Below, piece by piece: positions 39,770-47,307 of a stretch of DNA of 52,526 bases. The translations under genes and the position numbers were made by a program. Position 1 is the first letter of the stretch. Every line of letters begins with the position of its first letter. Source of the stretch: an uncultured Clostridia bacterium (GTDB lineage: Bacteria; Bacillota; Clostridia; Christensenellales; Aristaeellaceae); NCBI GenBank assembly GCA_937934775.1, contig CALGYL010000180.1, forward strand, positions 1-52,526, given 5' to 3'. Under the pieces are notes generated by a model. The model was not told the origin of the DNA. It did not search any database and worked only from the letters and a program-made list of their open reading frames with translations.

Positions 39770-41866
39770 TCAATCAGCCTTCACCATACTAAGCCCGATT
39801 TTACCACGCGCCTTGTCGATGGTCACAACCCACACGGTCACCGTGTCGCCGACCGAAACGACGTCGCTTGGGTGACGGATAAAGCGATTCGCCATTTTCG
39901 AGATGTGGACCAATCCGTCCTGCTTCACCCCGATGTCCACGAACGCGCCAAAGTCCACAACGTTACGGACGGTTCCTGTCAGTTCCATTCCGATCGTCAA
40001 ATCGTCAAGTGATTTCACGGCGCGGCTGAAAATTACGGGCGGCGCGTCGTCACGCGGGTCGCGTCCGGGCTTTTTGATTTCCGCGATAATGTCTCGAAGC
40101 GTTGGCAACCCTGCGCCAAGCTCTTTCGCCAGCGCGGAAACGTCCTCTATTTCGCCGCGTTTCATGACTTCCCGCGCAAGTTCGTAGCTTTCGGGATGAA
40201 CGCCTGTGTTGTCGAGCAGCTCCCTGCCGCCTCGAATGCGCAGGAAACCCGCACATTGCTTGAACGCCTTGTCGCCGAGCTTCGGCACTTTCTTGAGCTG
40301 CCTGCGGTCGGTAAACGCGCCGTTTGCCTCACGGTAGGCGACGACATTCTTCGCGACCGCCGCGCCAATGCCCGCGACATAGCCGAGCAAACTCGCGCTT
40401 GCGGTGTTCAGGTCGACGCCGACGCGGTTCACGACGTTCTCAACCGCCCCGGTCAGCGCGGTATCAAGCGCGGTTTGGTTGAGGTCGTGCTGATATTGCC
40501 CCACGCCCATGGATTTCGGCGGGATTTTCACAAGCTCCGCAAGCGGGTCCTGAAGCCTCCGCCCAAGGGACATCGCGCCGCGCGTCGTCACGTCAAGGTC
40601 GGGGTATTCCTCGCTGGCAAGTTTGGACGCGGAGTATACCGAGGCGCCCGCCTCGCCCACGATCGTATATTGAATTTCTCGCCCTGATTTTTGAATAAAA
40701 CCCGCGATGACTTCTTCCGTTTCCCGGCTCGCCGTTCCATTGCCAAGAACGATTACGTTGATATCGTACTTCCTGCAATAGTTTTCAAGCGCGCGCTCCG
40801 TCCCCGCGATGTCGGTCTTTGGCGGCGTGGGGTAGATTGTCGTAAAGTCAAGGAGTTTCCCGAACTCGTCCAAAACCGCGACTTTGCAGCCCGTTCGGTA
40901 TCCTGGATCGATTGCGATAATCCTCGCGTCCTTGACGGGGCGGACAGAGAGCAAATTTTCCGTGTTCCTGGCGAATACCTTAATCGCCTCCGTTTGCGCC
41001 CGTTCCGTGAGGTCGCGGCGCGTCTCGCGCTCCAATGCCGGCGCGATAAGCCGCTTGTAGCTGTCGGCCAGCGTAATTTTCAGCAGGTCCGTAAATATAC
41101 TCTGTCCCGTGATCACACGGCGCTCAAGTATGGTGGCGGCCTGCTCCGCGGGTGTGTCAACCTTGATTTTCAGCTTTTCCTCGCTCTCGCCGCGATTGAT
41201 GGCCAAAATCCGGTGATTCGGGATTTTTGCAAGCGGCTCGTTGAAGCAGTAATATGCTTCGTAAACGGTCTTTTCGTCCTTGTCGGCAGCTTCGCTGACG
41301 ATCACGCCGCGGGAACGCGTGAAATTCCGAAGTTCGGCGGTAATCTCCGCGTCATCGGCAACTTGCTCTGCGATAATATCACACGCGCCTTGTAACGCGG
41401 TTTCGGCAGACGGAAAGCCGCCGTCCGCACAGATGTACTGCTCCGCGAGTTTCAGCGGTTCACCACTTTGGAGCTTCTGCTTCAGGATGAGCACTGCCAG
41501 CGGTCCCAAACCCGCATCTTTCGCCTTGCTTGCGCGGGTAGCGCGCTTCTTTCTGAACGGCTTATATAAATCCTCGACGCGTTGCAGCGCTTCGGCTTTC
41601 TCAATTTCCGATTGCAATTCCGGCGTGAGCTTTCCCTGCTCGTCAATCAGGCGGATTGCTTCCGCTTTCCGCGCTTCAAGGTTTTTAAGGTATGTCAGCC
41701 GCTCGTCAAGATCGCGAAGTGTCACATCGTCAATGCCGCCCGTCGCCTCTTTGCGGTAGCGGGCGATGAACGGTATCGTGTTGCCGTCCTCAATCAGCCC
41801 AACCGTTGCCGCGACCTGCGCCGCGGACAGCTTGAACTCAGATGCAAGTACTTGTTGTATATTCAA
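39770..41866 (-). CDS. tex: Tex-type S1 RNA-binding transcription accessory protein
   Basis: A 698-residue nucleic-acid-binding protein of the Tex family. It has the N-terminal helical domain (LIEDGNTIPFIARYRKEATGG), a YqgF-like RNase H fold (IAIDPGYRTGCKVAVLD), helix-hairpin-helix motifs (LNTASASLLGYVAGIG) and a C-terminal S1 domain (ELTGTVRNVVDFGAFVDIG). The start is TTG 41866 (NIQQVLASEF) with GGTGG 7 nt upstream, which fits the family N-terminus; the frame is open farther upstream but reads unrelated sequence. The role is in transcription elongation/RNA metabolism; exact function is unclear in the family. Confidence 0.94.
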   Translation of the reverse strand: MNIQQVLASEFKLSAAQVAATVGLIEDGNTIPFIARYRKEATGGIDDVTLRDLDERLTYLKNLEARKAEAIRLIDEQGKLTPELQSEIEKAEALQRVEDLYKPFRKKRATRASKAKDAGLGPLAVLILKQKLQSGEPLKLAEQYICADGGFPSAETALQGACDIIAEQVADDAEITAELRNFTRSRGVIVSEAADKDEKTVYEAYYCFNEPLAKIPNHRILAINRGESEEKLKIKVDTPAEQAATILERRVITGQSIFTDLLKITLADSYKRLIAPALERETRRDLTERAQTEAIKVFARNTENLLSVRPVKDARIIAIDPGYRTGCKVAVLDEFGKLLDFTTIYPTPPKTDIAGTERALENYCRKYDINVIVLGNGTASRETEEVIAGFIQKSGREIQYTIVGEAGASVYSASKLASEEYPDLDVTTRGAMSLGRRLQDPLAELVKIPPKSMGVGQYQHDLNQTALDTALTGAVENVVNRVGVDLNTASASLLGYVAGIGAAVAKNVVAYREANGAFTDRRQLKKVPKLGDKAFKQCAGFLRIRGGRELLDNTGVHPESYELAREVMKRGEIEDVSALAKELGAGLPTLRDIIAEIKKPGRDPRDDAPPVIFSRAVKSLDDLTIGMELTGTVRNVVDFGAFVDIGVKQDGLVHISKMANRFIRHPSDVVSVGDTVTVWVVTIDKARGKIGLSMVKAD

Positions 41867-41880
41867 AATCTTTCCACCAC

Positions 41881-42039
41881 CTATTTGTTGCTTTCGGACG
41901 GCAATATGGAAGGCAAGCCGCTGATGGCAAGCCACGCTTTCAGTTCTTCGCGGGTCAGGCGATTCAACTTGATGCCACGAAGTTCATACGCTGTGTCTCT
42001 GACGTCAAGATACGTTTCGCCTTTTGGCAGGCCGTGCAT
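41881..42039 (-). CDS. Small unknown protein or gene fragment upstream of tex
   Basis: A 52-codon frame that ends just before the tex ribosome site, with TAG at 41883-41881. The peptide (HGLPKGETYLDVRDTAYELR, then LNRLTREELKAWL) looks like a soluble, helix-rich real protein. The ATG at 42039 has no ribosome site and stands 3 bp from the end of an intergenic repeat. It is therefore probably the C-terminal remainder of a gene cut by the repeat insertion. No family recognised. Confidence 0.4.
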   Translation of the reverse strand: MHGLPKGETYLDVRDTAYELRGIKLNRLTREELKAWLAISGLPSILPSESNK

Positions 42040-42041
42040 TT

Positions 42042-42230
42042 ATACCAATGCGAAATAGTAACGCATCCAAAGCGCCGAGGGATTTTTGATGCAGCGCAAG
42101 GAGCTGGAGCGAGGCGACCCTTCGGGATACGCCTTCGGCGTGAAATGCAGCGCTACGCTCGAGCGGAAAGCGACACAGCGATGCGCGAAAAGACCCGGCA
42201 CAACGATGCGTTAATGTTTCAAGTTGGTAT
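42042..42230. repeat. 189-bp intergenic repeat with ATACCAAT inverted ends (copy 4)
   Basis: From ATACCAAT (42042-42049) to GTTGGTAT (42223-42230). It shares the family blocks and carries an extra segment of about 30 bp (around 42118-42150, containing ACCCTTCGGGATACGCC) absent from copies 1 and 3; a similar insertion appears in the diverged copy at 19551. Confidence 0.78.
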
Positions 42231-42634
42231 TACAATAACAGACAAGCGTCACTTCCATACGCGCATTCTCCGATGATTTTACCAGTACCCGCTTCCCCGT
42301 TCCGAAGTCGAGTTCGCCGTCTGCGCCTCGTCAATCCCCCGTGACCAACTTGAGGATGATATTAAAACACATCCCAACGGCGAAAGCGCTCACCAACGGG
42401 GTCAGGCACAGGAAAGAGGAAGTCCGTAACCACCCCAAGCAAAGTATAGCACTTCCTGGGCAAGAGATGCAAATCAAAATGTCTTCCTGGGATACTCGCA
42501 ATCCGCCAGACATTTGCCTTTGCTGTACAGGGCCACGCCAGCGCGGGGTTCACGTACGACCGGTACCTCCACTTTTTCGAAGGAGAGATCGGTGACACGA
42601 TAAGGCAGGCCTTTGGGCCGTGAGCAAAACCGAG
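42231..42634. other. Intergenic region, possibly decayed coding sequence
   Basis: No gene with a ribosome site and recognisable product is seen. Minus-strand frames show short peptide-like pieces (a hydrophobic LTPLVSAFAVGMCFNIILKLV ending at 42331, and a piece ending CLADCEYPRKTF). They may be remnants of lost genes between the repeat and the operon terminator. Confidence 0.35.
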
Positions 42635-42682
42635 AAAAAGATGGACGGCCTTGCCTGGTTGGCAGGGCTGCCCATCTTTTTT
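42635..42682 (-). terminator. Bidirectional intrinsic terminator after the UroD-like gene
   Basis: A 16-position stem (42640-42655 with 42661-42676, two mismatches, one G-T) and a 5-nt loop. TTTTT follows on the minus strand (42639-42635) and TTTTTT on the plus strand (42677-42682). It would end the 47.2-42.8 kb sugar operon. Confidence 0.8.
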
Positions 42683-42771
42683 CTTGCGAGCAATTGGTGC
42701 TGGTATTCAGGTATGCCGATATCCATGAATTGAAATCCGATCTCCCTCCAGTCGCGGATAGGGCGAGGCGC

Positions 42772-44001
42772 TCAGAAATTGCGCACCGTTTCCATGACGA
42801 CCTGCTCCCAGCGCGAAAGGTTATTCGGGTTATAACAGACGGTGCTAATGTCTTTGAGTGTGATGTCCACGGGCGTCGCGTTCTCACGGCACCGTGAAAG
42901 CGTCTCGAGAATGTCCTTGCGCAGAGCGCCCTCGTCGAGCGCCGGGACGGCGACCGAGGCCGGATTGGGTTTTCTGGACAGCACGAAATCCTTCCCGATC
43001 CGCTCGGCGGCTTTGCGTACGTCCGCCCAGGGCGTGATGGAGATCTTGCGCAGATTGGGCAGCTTTTTGACGATATCGATCTTGTTGTGCAGCGGTTCAC
43101 AGCACCCATAGTAGACCAGACCAAAGCCATCAAAGAATTCCTTGGCATACTCGATTTCGAACTCGTCATGCATGGCGGGTGACACCGACGCAAATACCTG
43201 CGCGGTCCCGCGCCCCCATAGATTTTTGCGCTTCACGCGCCCACCCTCAATCCTGCCCGGCAGTTCGTCCACAAGGCCTGGCGTGCAGTGCAGGATGCCG
43301 ATGTCCGCGTCCAGCAGGTTCATCGCCTCCAACCGGTCCATAAGGTCCAACCGGATGTCCAGGAACTTATGCATAAACGCGTGCAACAGCTCCGGGTCGT
43401 CCATCAGATCCACGTAGATCGGCTCTACACCGCGCCACATCGCCAGGTTGTCCCACGGCATGTAGAAACCGGCATGGGTTACCCCCGTCACGCGAACCGG
43501 CAATATGTCCCCGAAGATGCCGTCAAGAAGTGTGCGCCGCCGCTCTGTCAGATCGTCGTCCACGATGATTTCCGGCGGGTGCAGCTTCATCAGGGATTCT
43601 TCATCGGGCAGCTGATCGATGTAGTGGTGCGAAACGATGTTGTTTTCGCCGTCGGATGCCAGAATATCCTCGTGAATGCTGACGCCGATGTCGCCGATGG
43701 TGATGGCCCGGTTCAGCCGATAGAAGGGCTCCACGATCATGTCGCCCCGGCAGTGGTTCCACCGGTACAGCGTGCGGCGCATCTCCCGCTCCACCGAACG
43801 CAAGAATTCGTCCTGACACTTCAGGTCCAGCTCGCCGTCCTGATTGAGCTGGTTCCAGGGCAGTTCGTCCAATAGAACCACCGGACGGATCATACGCAGG
43901 CTGTTGACCGCCCGGTGCAGCTCCATATTCCGGGCTTGTATGTCCAGATGCGCCAGCTCCGCCACCTGTCCGGCCAGCGCCCGAAGGATTTCTCGATCCA
44001 T
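42772..44001 (-). CDS. Uroporphyrinogen decarboxylase/methyltransferase-superfamily protein in a sugar operon
   Basis: A 409-residue cytoplasmic protein of the UroD/MtaA/CmuA superfamily TIM-barrel type (VFASVSPAMHDEFEIEYAKEF, YYGCCEPLHNKIDIVKKLP, KISITPWADVRKAAERIG). The conserved YGCCEPL-type segment resembles the metal/thiol-binding part of corrinoid methyltransferases. It is unlikely to serve haem synthesis. It is the last gene of an ABC sugar operon, 12 bp after a permease, which suggests a role in handling the imported compound, perhaps removal of a methyl group. That role is inference. Confidence 0.75.
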   Translation of the reverse strand: MDREILRALAGQVAELAHLDIQARNMELHRAVNSLRMIRPVVLLDELPWNQLNQDGELDLKCQDEFLRSVEREMRRTLYRWNHCRGDMIVEPFYRLNRAITIGDIGVSIHEDILASDGENNIVSHHYIDQLPDEESLMKLHPPEIIVDDDLTERRRTLLDGIFGDILPVRVTGVTHAGFYMPWDNLAMWRGVEPIYVDLMDDPELLHAFMHKFLDIRLDLMDRLEAMNLLDADIGILHCTPGLVDELPGRIEGGRVKRKNLWGRGTAQVFASVSPAMHDEFEIEYAKEFFDGFGLVYYGCCEPLHNKIDIVKKLPNLRKISITPWADVRKAAERIGKDFVLSRKPNPASVAVPALDEGALRKDILETLSRCRENATPVDITLKDISTVCYNPNNLSRWEQVVMETVRNF

Positions 44002-44013
44002 ATCGGTTCCCCC

Positions 44014-44871
44014 CTATCCCTTCACCGCGCCTGCGATCATACTCGTCATAATTTGCTCCTGAAGCAGAACATACAGTAAAACGCTTGGCGCCACGTACAT
44101 CACCAGCGCCGCGAACATAGCCGGGTAGTTGAATGAAAAACTGGACGTGAAGTATTTGAGCATCAGCGGGAGCGTCCGGTTCTGCTCTGTCGAGGTCAAG
44201 AGCAGCGCATACAGAAGCTCATTCCAGCAGTTGATGAACGTCAGCACCGCGCAGCTCATCAGCGCGGGCTGCGCCAGCGGCAGCATGATCTGCCAGAACG
44301 TGCGGAAAAACCCCGAGCCCTCGATGCAGGCGGCCTCCTCCATCTCTTTGGGGATGTCCTGGAAGAAGCTGCGCATCAAAAACAGGCAAAGCGCCATGCC
44401 AAACGCGGTGTATACTAGGATCAGCCCGCCCTTGGTGTCATACAAGCCCAGTTGGTTGATCACGCGGTAGATGGGCTGGATCATCGCTTCGGTCGGCACC
44501 AGAAGGGACGAGATCAGAAGCGCGAAGATCGCTTTTTTAAACCGGAACTCATACCGGGCCAGCACGTACCCCGCCATGGAATAGATAAGGAGGCACAGTG
44601 CCGTCGCGCTCAGGGACACAATCAGCGAGGTTGCGTACCGAAGGTGGATCTTCGACACTGCCACGGCCTGCTGGTATCCGTACCAGCTGGGCGTCTTGGG
44701 CCAGCTGAACGCGGAATTCAGGATTTCAATGTTTGTCTTGAACGAGGAGAGCAGCAGCCACACGAGCGGGAAGACGCAGATCAGGATCACAAAGCCCATG
44801 ATCAGGTAGGAGAAAACGTAGGTACCCACGCCGTAGCGCCGCATAACGGGTCTTTTTTCCGCGTGCGTCAT
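44014..44871 (-). CDS. Carbohydrate ABC transporter permease (MalG-type)
   Basis: A 285-residue inner-membrane permease with about six membrane segments and the coupling loop PKEMEEAACIEGSGFFRTF. ATG 44871 is preferred over ATG 44889 because AGGAGG sits 6 nt upstream of it, inside the longer frame. It starts 10 bp after the MalF-type gene ends and is followed by the UroD-like gene. The ATPase is not encoded here; a shared housekeeping ATPase such as an MsmX-type protein is likely. Confidence 0.9.
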   Translation of the reverse strand: MTHAEKRPVMRRYGVGTYVFSYLIMGFVILICVFPLVWLLLSSFKTNIEILNSAFSWPKTPSWYGYQQAVAVSKIHLRYATSLIVSLSATALCLLIYSMAGYVLARYEFRFKKAIFALLISSLLVPTEAMIQPIYRVINQLGLYDTKGGLILVYTAFGMALCLFLMRSFFQDIPKEMEEAACIEGSGFFRTFWQIMLPLAQPALMSCAVLTFINCWNELLYALLLTSTEQNRTLPLMLKYFTSSFSFNYPAMFAALVMYVAPSVLLYVLLQEQIMTSMIAGAVKG

Positions 44872-44881
44872 GGTCCGCCTC

Positions 44882-45754
44882 CTATTCATACGTGCTGGCG
44901 CCCATGCGGAACAGCCGGTTGCAGATCTGCATTACCGCGATGCCCATGACGATCAGGATCGAGCCGATGGCGTTGGCGTATCCGTAGCTCATGGTGTTGG
45001 TGATGGCGTTGACCATCATCACCGACAGCGTCATGGTGGCGTTGCCGGGGCCGCCGTTGGTGGTCAGGTAGACGATGTCGAACTTCCGGAAGACCGCCGT
45101 GATCGCGATGACCATGCCGGTGCCGATGATCTTCCTTAAAAGCGGCAGGCATATGTGCCAATCGATCTGCCAGGTGTTCGCACCGTCGATACGCGCCGAC
45201 TCATAGATCTCGTCCGGGATCGCCATCAATTCGGATAGCGTGATCAGTGTGATGACCGCCGCGTACAATAGCCAGATCATCGTCAGCGCACCGAAGGCGG
45301 TGGACTGGCTGAACAGCCAGTTCTGGTGCGCGTCGATGCCGATCAGGCGAAGCAGCGAATTCAAAATGCCTTCGTCCGGCTTGTAGACGAACACAAACAT
45401 CAGCGCCATCGCCGACGGCGCGATCACGTTGGGGATCATGAACACCGCGCGGGTCAGTCGCCAGCCCCGTAGCCTTTTGTTGAGGATCAGCGCGACCAGC
45501 ACGCCGAACGGCACATGGACGACCATCGCGCAGAGCGCCCAGGTCAGCGTATTCTTCAGCGCCTGCTGGAACGCGGGGTTTGAAAACAGCTTCCGGTAGT
45601 TGCCCAGCCCCAGAAACACCGGCTGGGTGAATCCGTCCCACTTGGTAAACCCGAGTACGAACACCGAGATCAGCGGGAACAGGTAGATGAGCGCGTAGAG
45701 CAGCAGCGCCGGCGCCAGAAACAACGCAATCCATTTCCCGTACTGCCTGGACAA
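44882..45754 (-). CDS. Carbohydrate ABC transporter permease (MalF-type)
   Basis: A 290-residue permease with about six membrane segments (FLAPALLLYALIYLFPLISVF) and the coupling motif DEIYESARIDGANTWQ. The start is TTG 45754 with GGGGGG 7 nt upstream; the frame extends to 45847, but that part is low-complexity and overlaps the hairpin at 45804-45838. It partners the MalG-type protein downstream. Confidence 0.88.
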   Translation of the reverse strand: MSRQYGKWIALFLAPALLLYALIYLFPLISVFVLGFTKWDGFTQPVFLGLGNYRKLFSNPAFQQALKNTLTWALCAMVVHVPFGVLVALILNKRLRGWRLTRAVFMIPNVIAPSAMALMFVFVYKPDEGILNSLLRLIGIDAHQNWLFSQSTAFGALTMIWLLYAAVITLITLSELMAIPDEIYESARIDGANTWQIDWHICLPLLRKIIGTGMVIAITAVFRKFDIVYLTTNGGPGNATMTLSVMMVNAITNTMSYGYANAIGSILIVMGIAVMQICNRLFRMGASTYE

Positions 45755-45803
45755 GGGCGCACCCCCCTTCTTATGATCCTGCGACAATATGCGCGCTTTC
45801 GTT

Positions 45804-45838
45804 TGCCCCCCGGGCGGATTGCGTCCGACCGGGGGGCA
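45804..45838 (-). terminator. Intra-operon hairpin between solute-binding protein and permease genes
   Basis: TGCCCCCCGGGCGGA (45804-45818) pairs with TCCGACCGGGGGGCA (45824-45838), 14 pairs of 15, loop TTGCG, with no T-run after it. Its position parallels the hairpin at 4904-4927 and would favour excess binding protein. Confidence 0.65.
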
Positions 45839-45867
45839 GGCATTCAACGGATCAGGTGTGCGCCGGA

Positions 45868-47169
45868 TCAGCCGGCCGCCTCAGCGGCGTAACGCTGCGC
45901 GCCTTCAGTGAGCTTGTCGACGAACTGCTGCGGGGTGATGATGTCCTGCGCGAGATTGGGCAGTTCCTGCTCAACGACCTCGGTCTGCACCACGGAATCC
46001 CACCGGGCCTGATAGCGCGGCACGGTCCGCTCGGTCTTCTGCACGGCGTCGGCGTACTCCTTCATGACGGGGGACAGCTTTTCAAACATCTCATCGGGCA
46101 GCTTGACCAGGTGCGACATGTCGCCGGTGACCATCGTGAACTGGTTGATCACTTCAGGCCGCGCCAGGAACTTGATGAACTCGATCGCGCCCTTTTGCTG
46201 CTCCTCGGAAACGTCCACGGCTACGCCGTAACCGTACTGCTCGCCAAGATCGGTGAGCATGGTGTTGCCGGGGAACGGCGCATAGCCGACTTTTTCCGCA
46301 AAGCCTTCGGGGGCGTACTGCGTGTCGTAGAGCGATTCGCTCATCCAGGGGCCGTTGGCAATCATTGCGGTCTTGCCCGCGCAGAAGTTGTTGGCAGCCA
46401 GCGAATAGGTGCCGCCGATGGCATCGCTGGTGGTGTAGTTGAACAGCTTGCGGATGAACTCCGCCATGTCCAGCATCGCGGGGTTGTTAAAGTCCGTGGG
46501 GAAGTTCTGGCTCAGAAATGCCGCGCCCTCTTCGCTGTGCTGGGAGGCGTAGGCGGTGGCCAGCAGCATCGTGCACCAGCCGGTCTCGGTGGTGTGCAGC
46601 GAGAGGGGGGCTACGCCGGTGGCCTTGATCTTCTCACATGCATCCCAGAACGCATCCCATGTCTCCGGGAACTTGTCGACGCCGGCCGCCTTGAACAGCT
46701 CCTTGTTGTAGTACACGCCGACATAGGATGTCGCCGTGGCCGGGGAGGAGTACATCTTGCCATCCCGCGTGTTGTAGGTAACGCTGGTCTCGAAGGCGGT
46801 CTTCTGCCATTCCGGGTCGGCGTCGAAGCTCGGCTTCAGGTCAATCAGCCGGTTATTGGTCATGAGGAGCTCCGCAAACGCCGGCTCCGCGCCCATATCG
46901 GTCACGATGGCGGGCAGGTTGTTGGCTGCGTTGAGCATTTTCAGCTTCGTGCGCACGTCGACCGCGACGCCTGGGATCTCCTCCATGGACAGCGTGTACT
47001 TGCCGTTGGTCCAAGCTTCGAACTGCGTTGCCAGATCCCGCCACAATTCGATGTTCGAGTCGTTGCCGCCCGCGCTTTTGAGCATCGTCACCTGAACCGG
47101 CTCCGCCAGCGCCGAGGTCTGAATCAGCGCCATTGCCAACACAAGAACCCACAACAACACCTTGCGCAC
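45868..47169 (-). CDS. Carbohydrate ABC transporter solute-binding protein (family 1)
   Basis: A 433-residue extracytoplasmic sugar receptor. The signal peptide is at about 1-23 (RKVLLWVLVLAMALIQTSALA), with no lipobox. The fold is indicated by VTMLKSAGGNDSNIELWRDLA, VYYNKELFKAAGVDKFPETWD and GKTAMIANGPWM. The start is GTG 47169 with GGGAGGG 7 nt upstream. It is first in the SBP-MalF-MalG-UroD operon, behind a promoter flanked by direct repeats that the neighbouring YesN-type regulator could bind. Confidence 0.9.
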   Translation of the reverse strand: MRKVLLWVLVLAMALIQTSALAEPVQVTMLKSAGGNDSNIELWRDLATQFEAWTNGKYTLSMEEIPGVAVDVRTKLKMLNAANNLPAIVTDMGAEPAFAELLMTNNRLIDLKPSFDADPEWQKTAFETSVTYNTRDGKMYSSPATATSYVGVYYNKELFKAAGVDKFPETWDAFWDACEKIKATGVAPLSLHTTETGWCTMLLATAYASQHSEEGAAFLSQNFPTDFNNPAMLDMAEFIRKLFNYTTSDAIGGTYSLAANNFCAGKTAMIANGPWMSESLYDTQYAPEGFAEKVGYAPFPGNTMLTDLGEQYGYGVAVDVSEEQQKGAIEFIKFLARPEVINQFTMVTGDMSHLVKLPDEMFEKLSPVMKEYADAVQKTERTVPRYQARWDSVVQTEVVEQELPNLAQDIITPQQFVDKLTEGAQRYAAEAAG

Positions 47170-47239
47170 GTTGAAACCCTCCCCATGCCTATCCGTGCAG
47201 CTCGCGCGATCCTCCGCGCCGCCGCACGTCTGTAAATTC

Positions 47240-47269
47240 ATTATAAAAGATGCGCGGCGGGTGTGTCAT
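47240..47269 (-). promoter_or_regulatory. Promoter of the second sugar ABC operon
   Basis: Minus strand ATGACA (47269-47264), 18-nt spacer, TATAAT (47245-47240), about 70 nt before the GTG start. It lies directly downstream of two direct repeats. Confidence 0.65.
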
Positions 47270-47298
47270 TTCAAAAAGGCGTGAACTTCTTTCAAAAA
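47269..47298 (-). promoter_or_regulatory. Direct repeats TTTTTGAAA with 21-bp period, candidate regulator site
   Basis: TTTTTGAAA occurs at 47298-47290 and again at 47277-47269 on the minus strand, exactly 21 bp (two helical turns) apart and abutting the -35 box. This is the classic layout for an AraC-type activator that contacts RNA polymerase. The two-component system encoded just upstream is the likely owner. Confidence 0.6.
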
Positions 47299-47307
47299 CG
47301 AAACCGA

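Noticed and set aside
42231..42771. A gene on the minus strand continuing from the UroD-like region
   Set aside because: The open frame at 42474-43193 is a shadow of the UroD-like gene in its right part, crosses a strong bidirectional terminator and shows no family resemblance.
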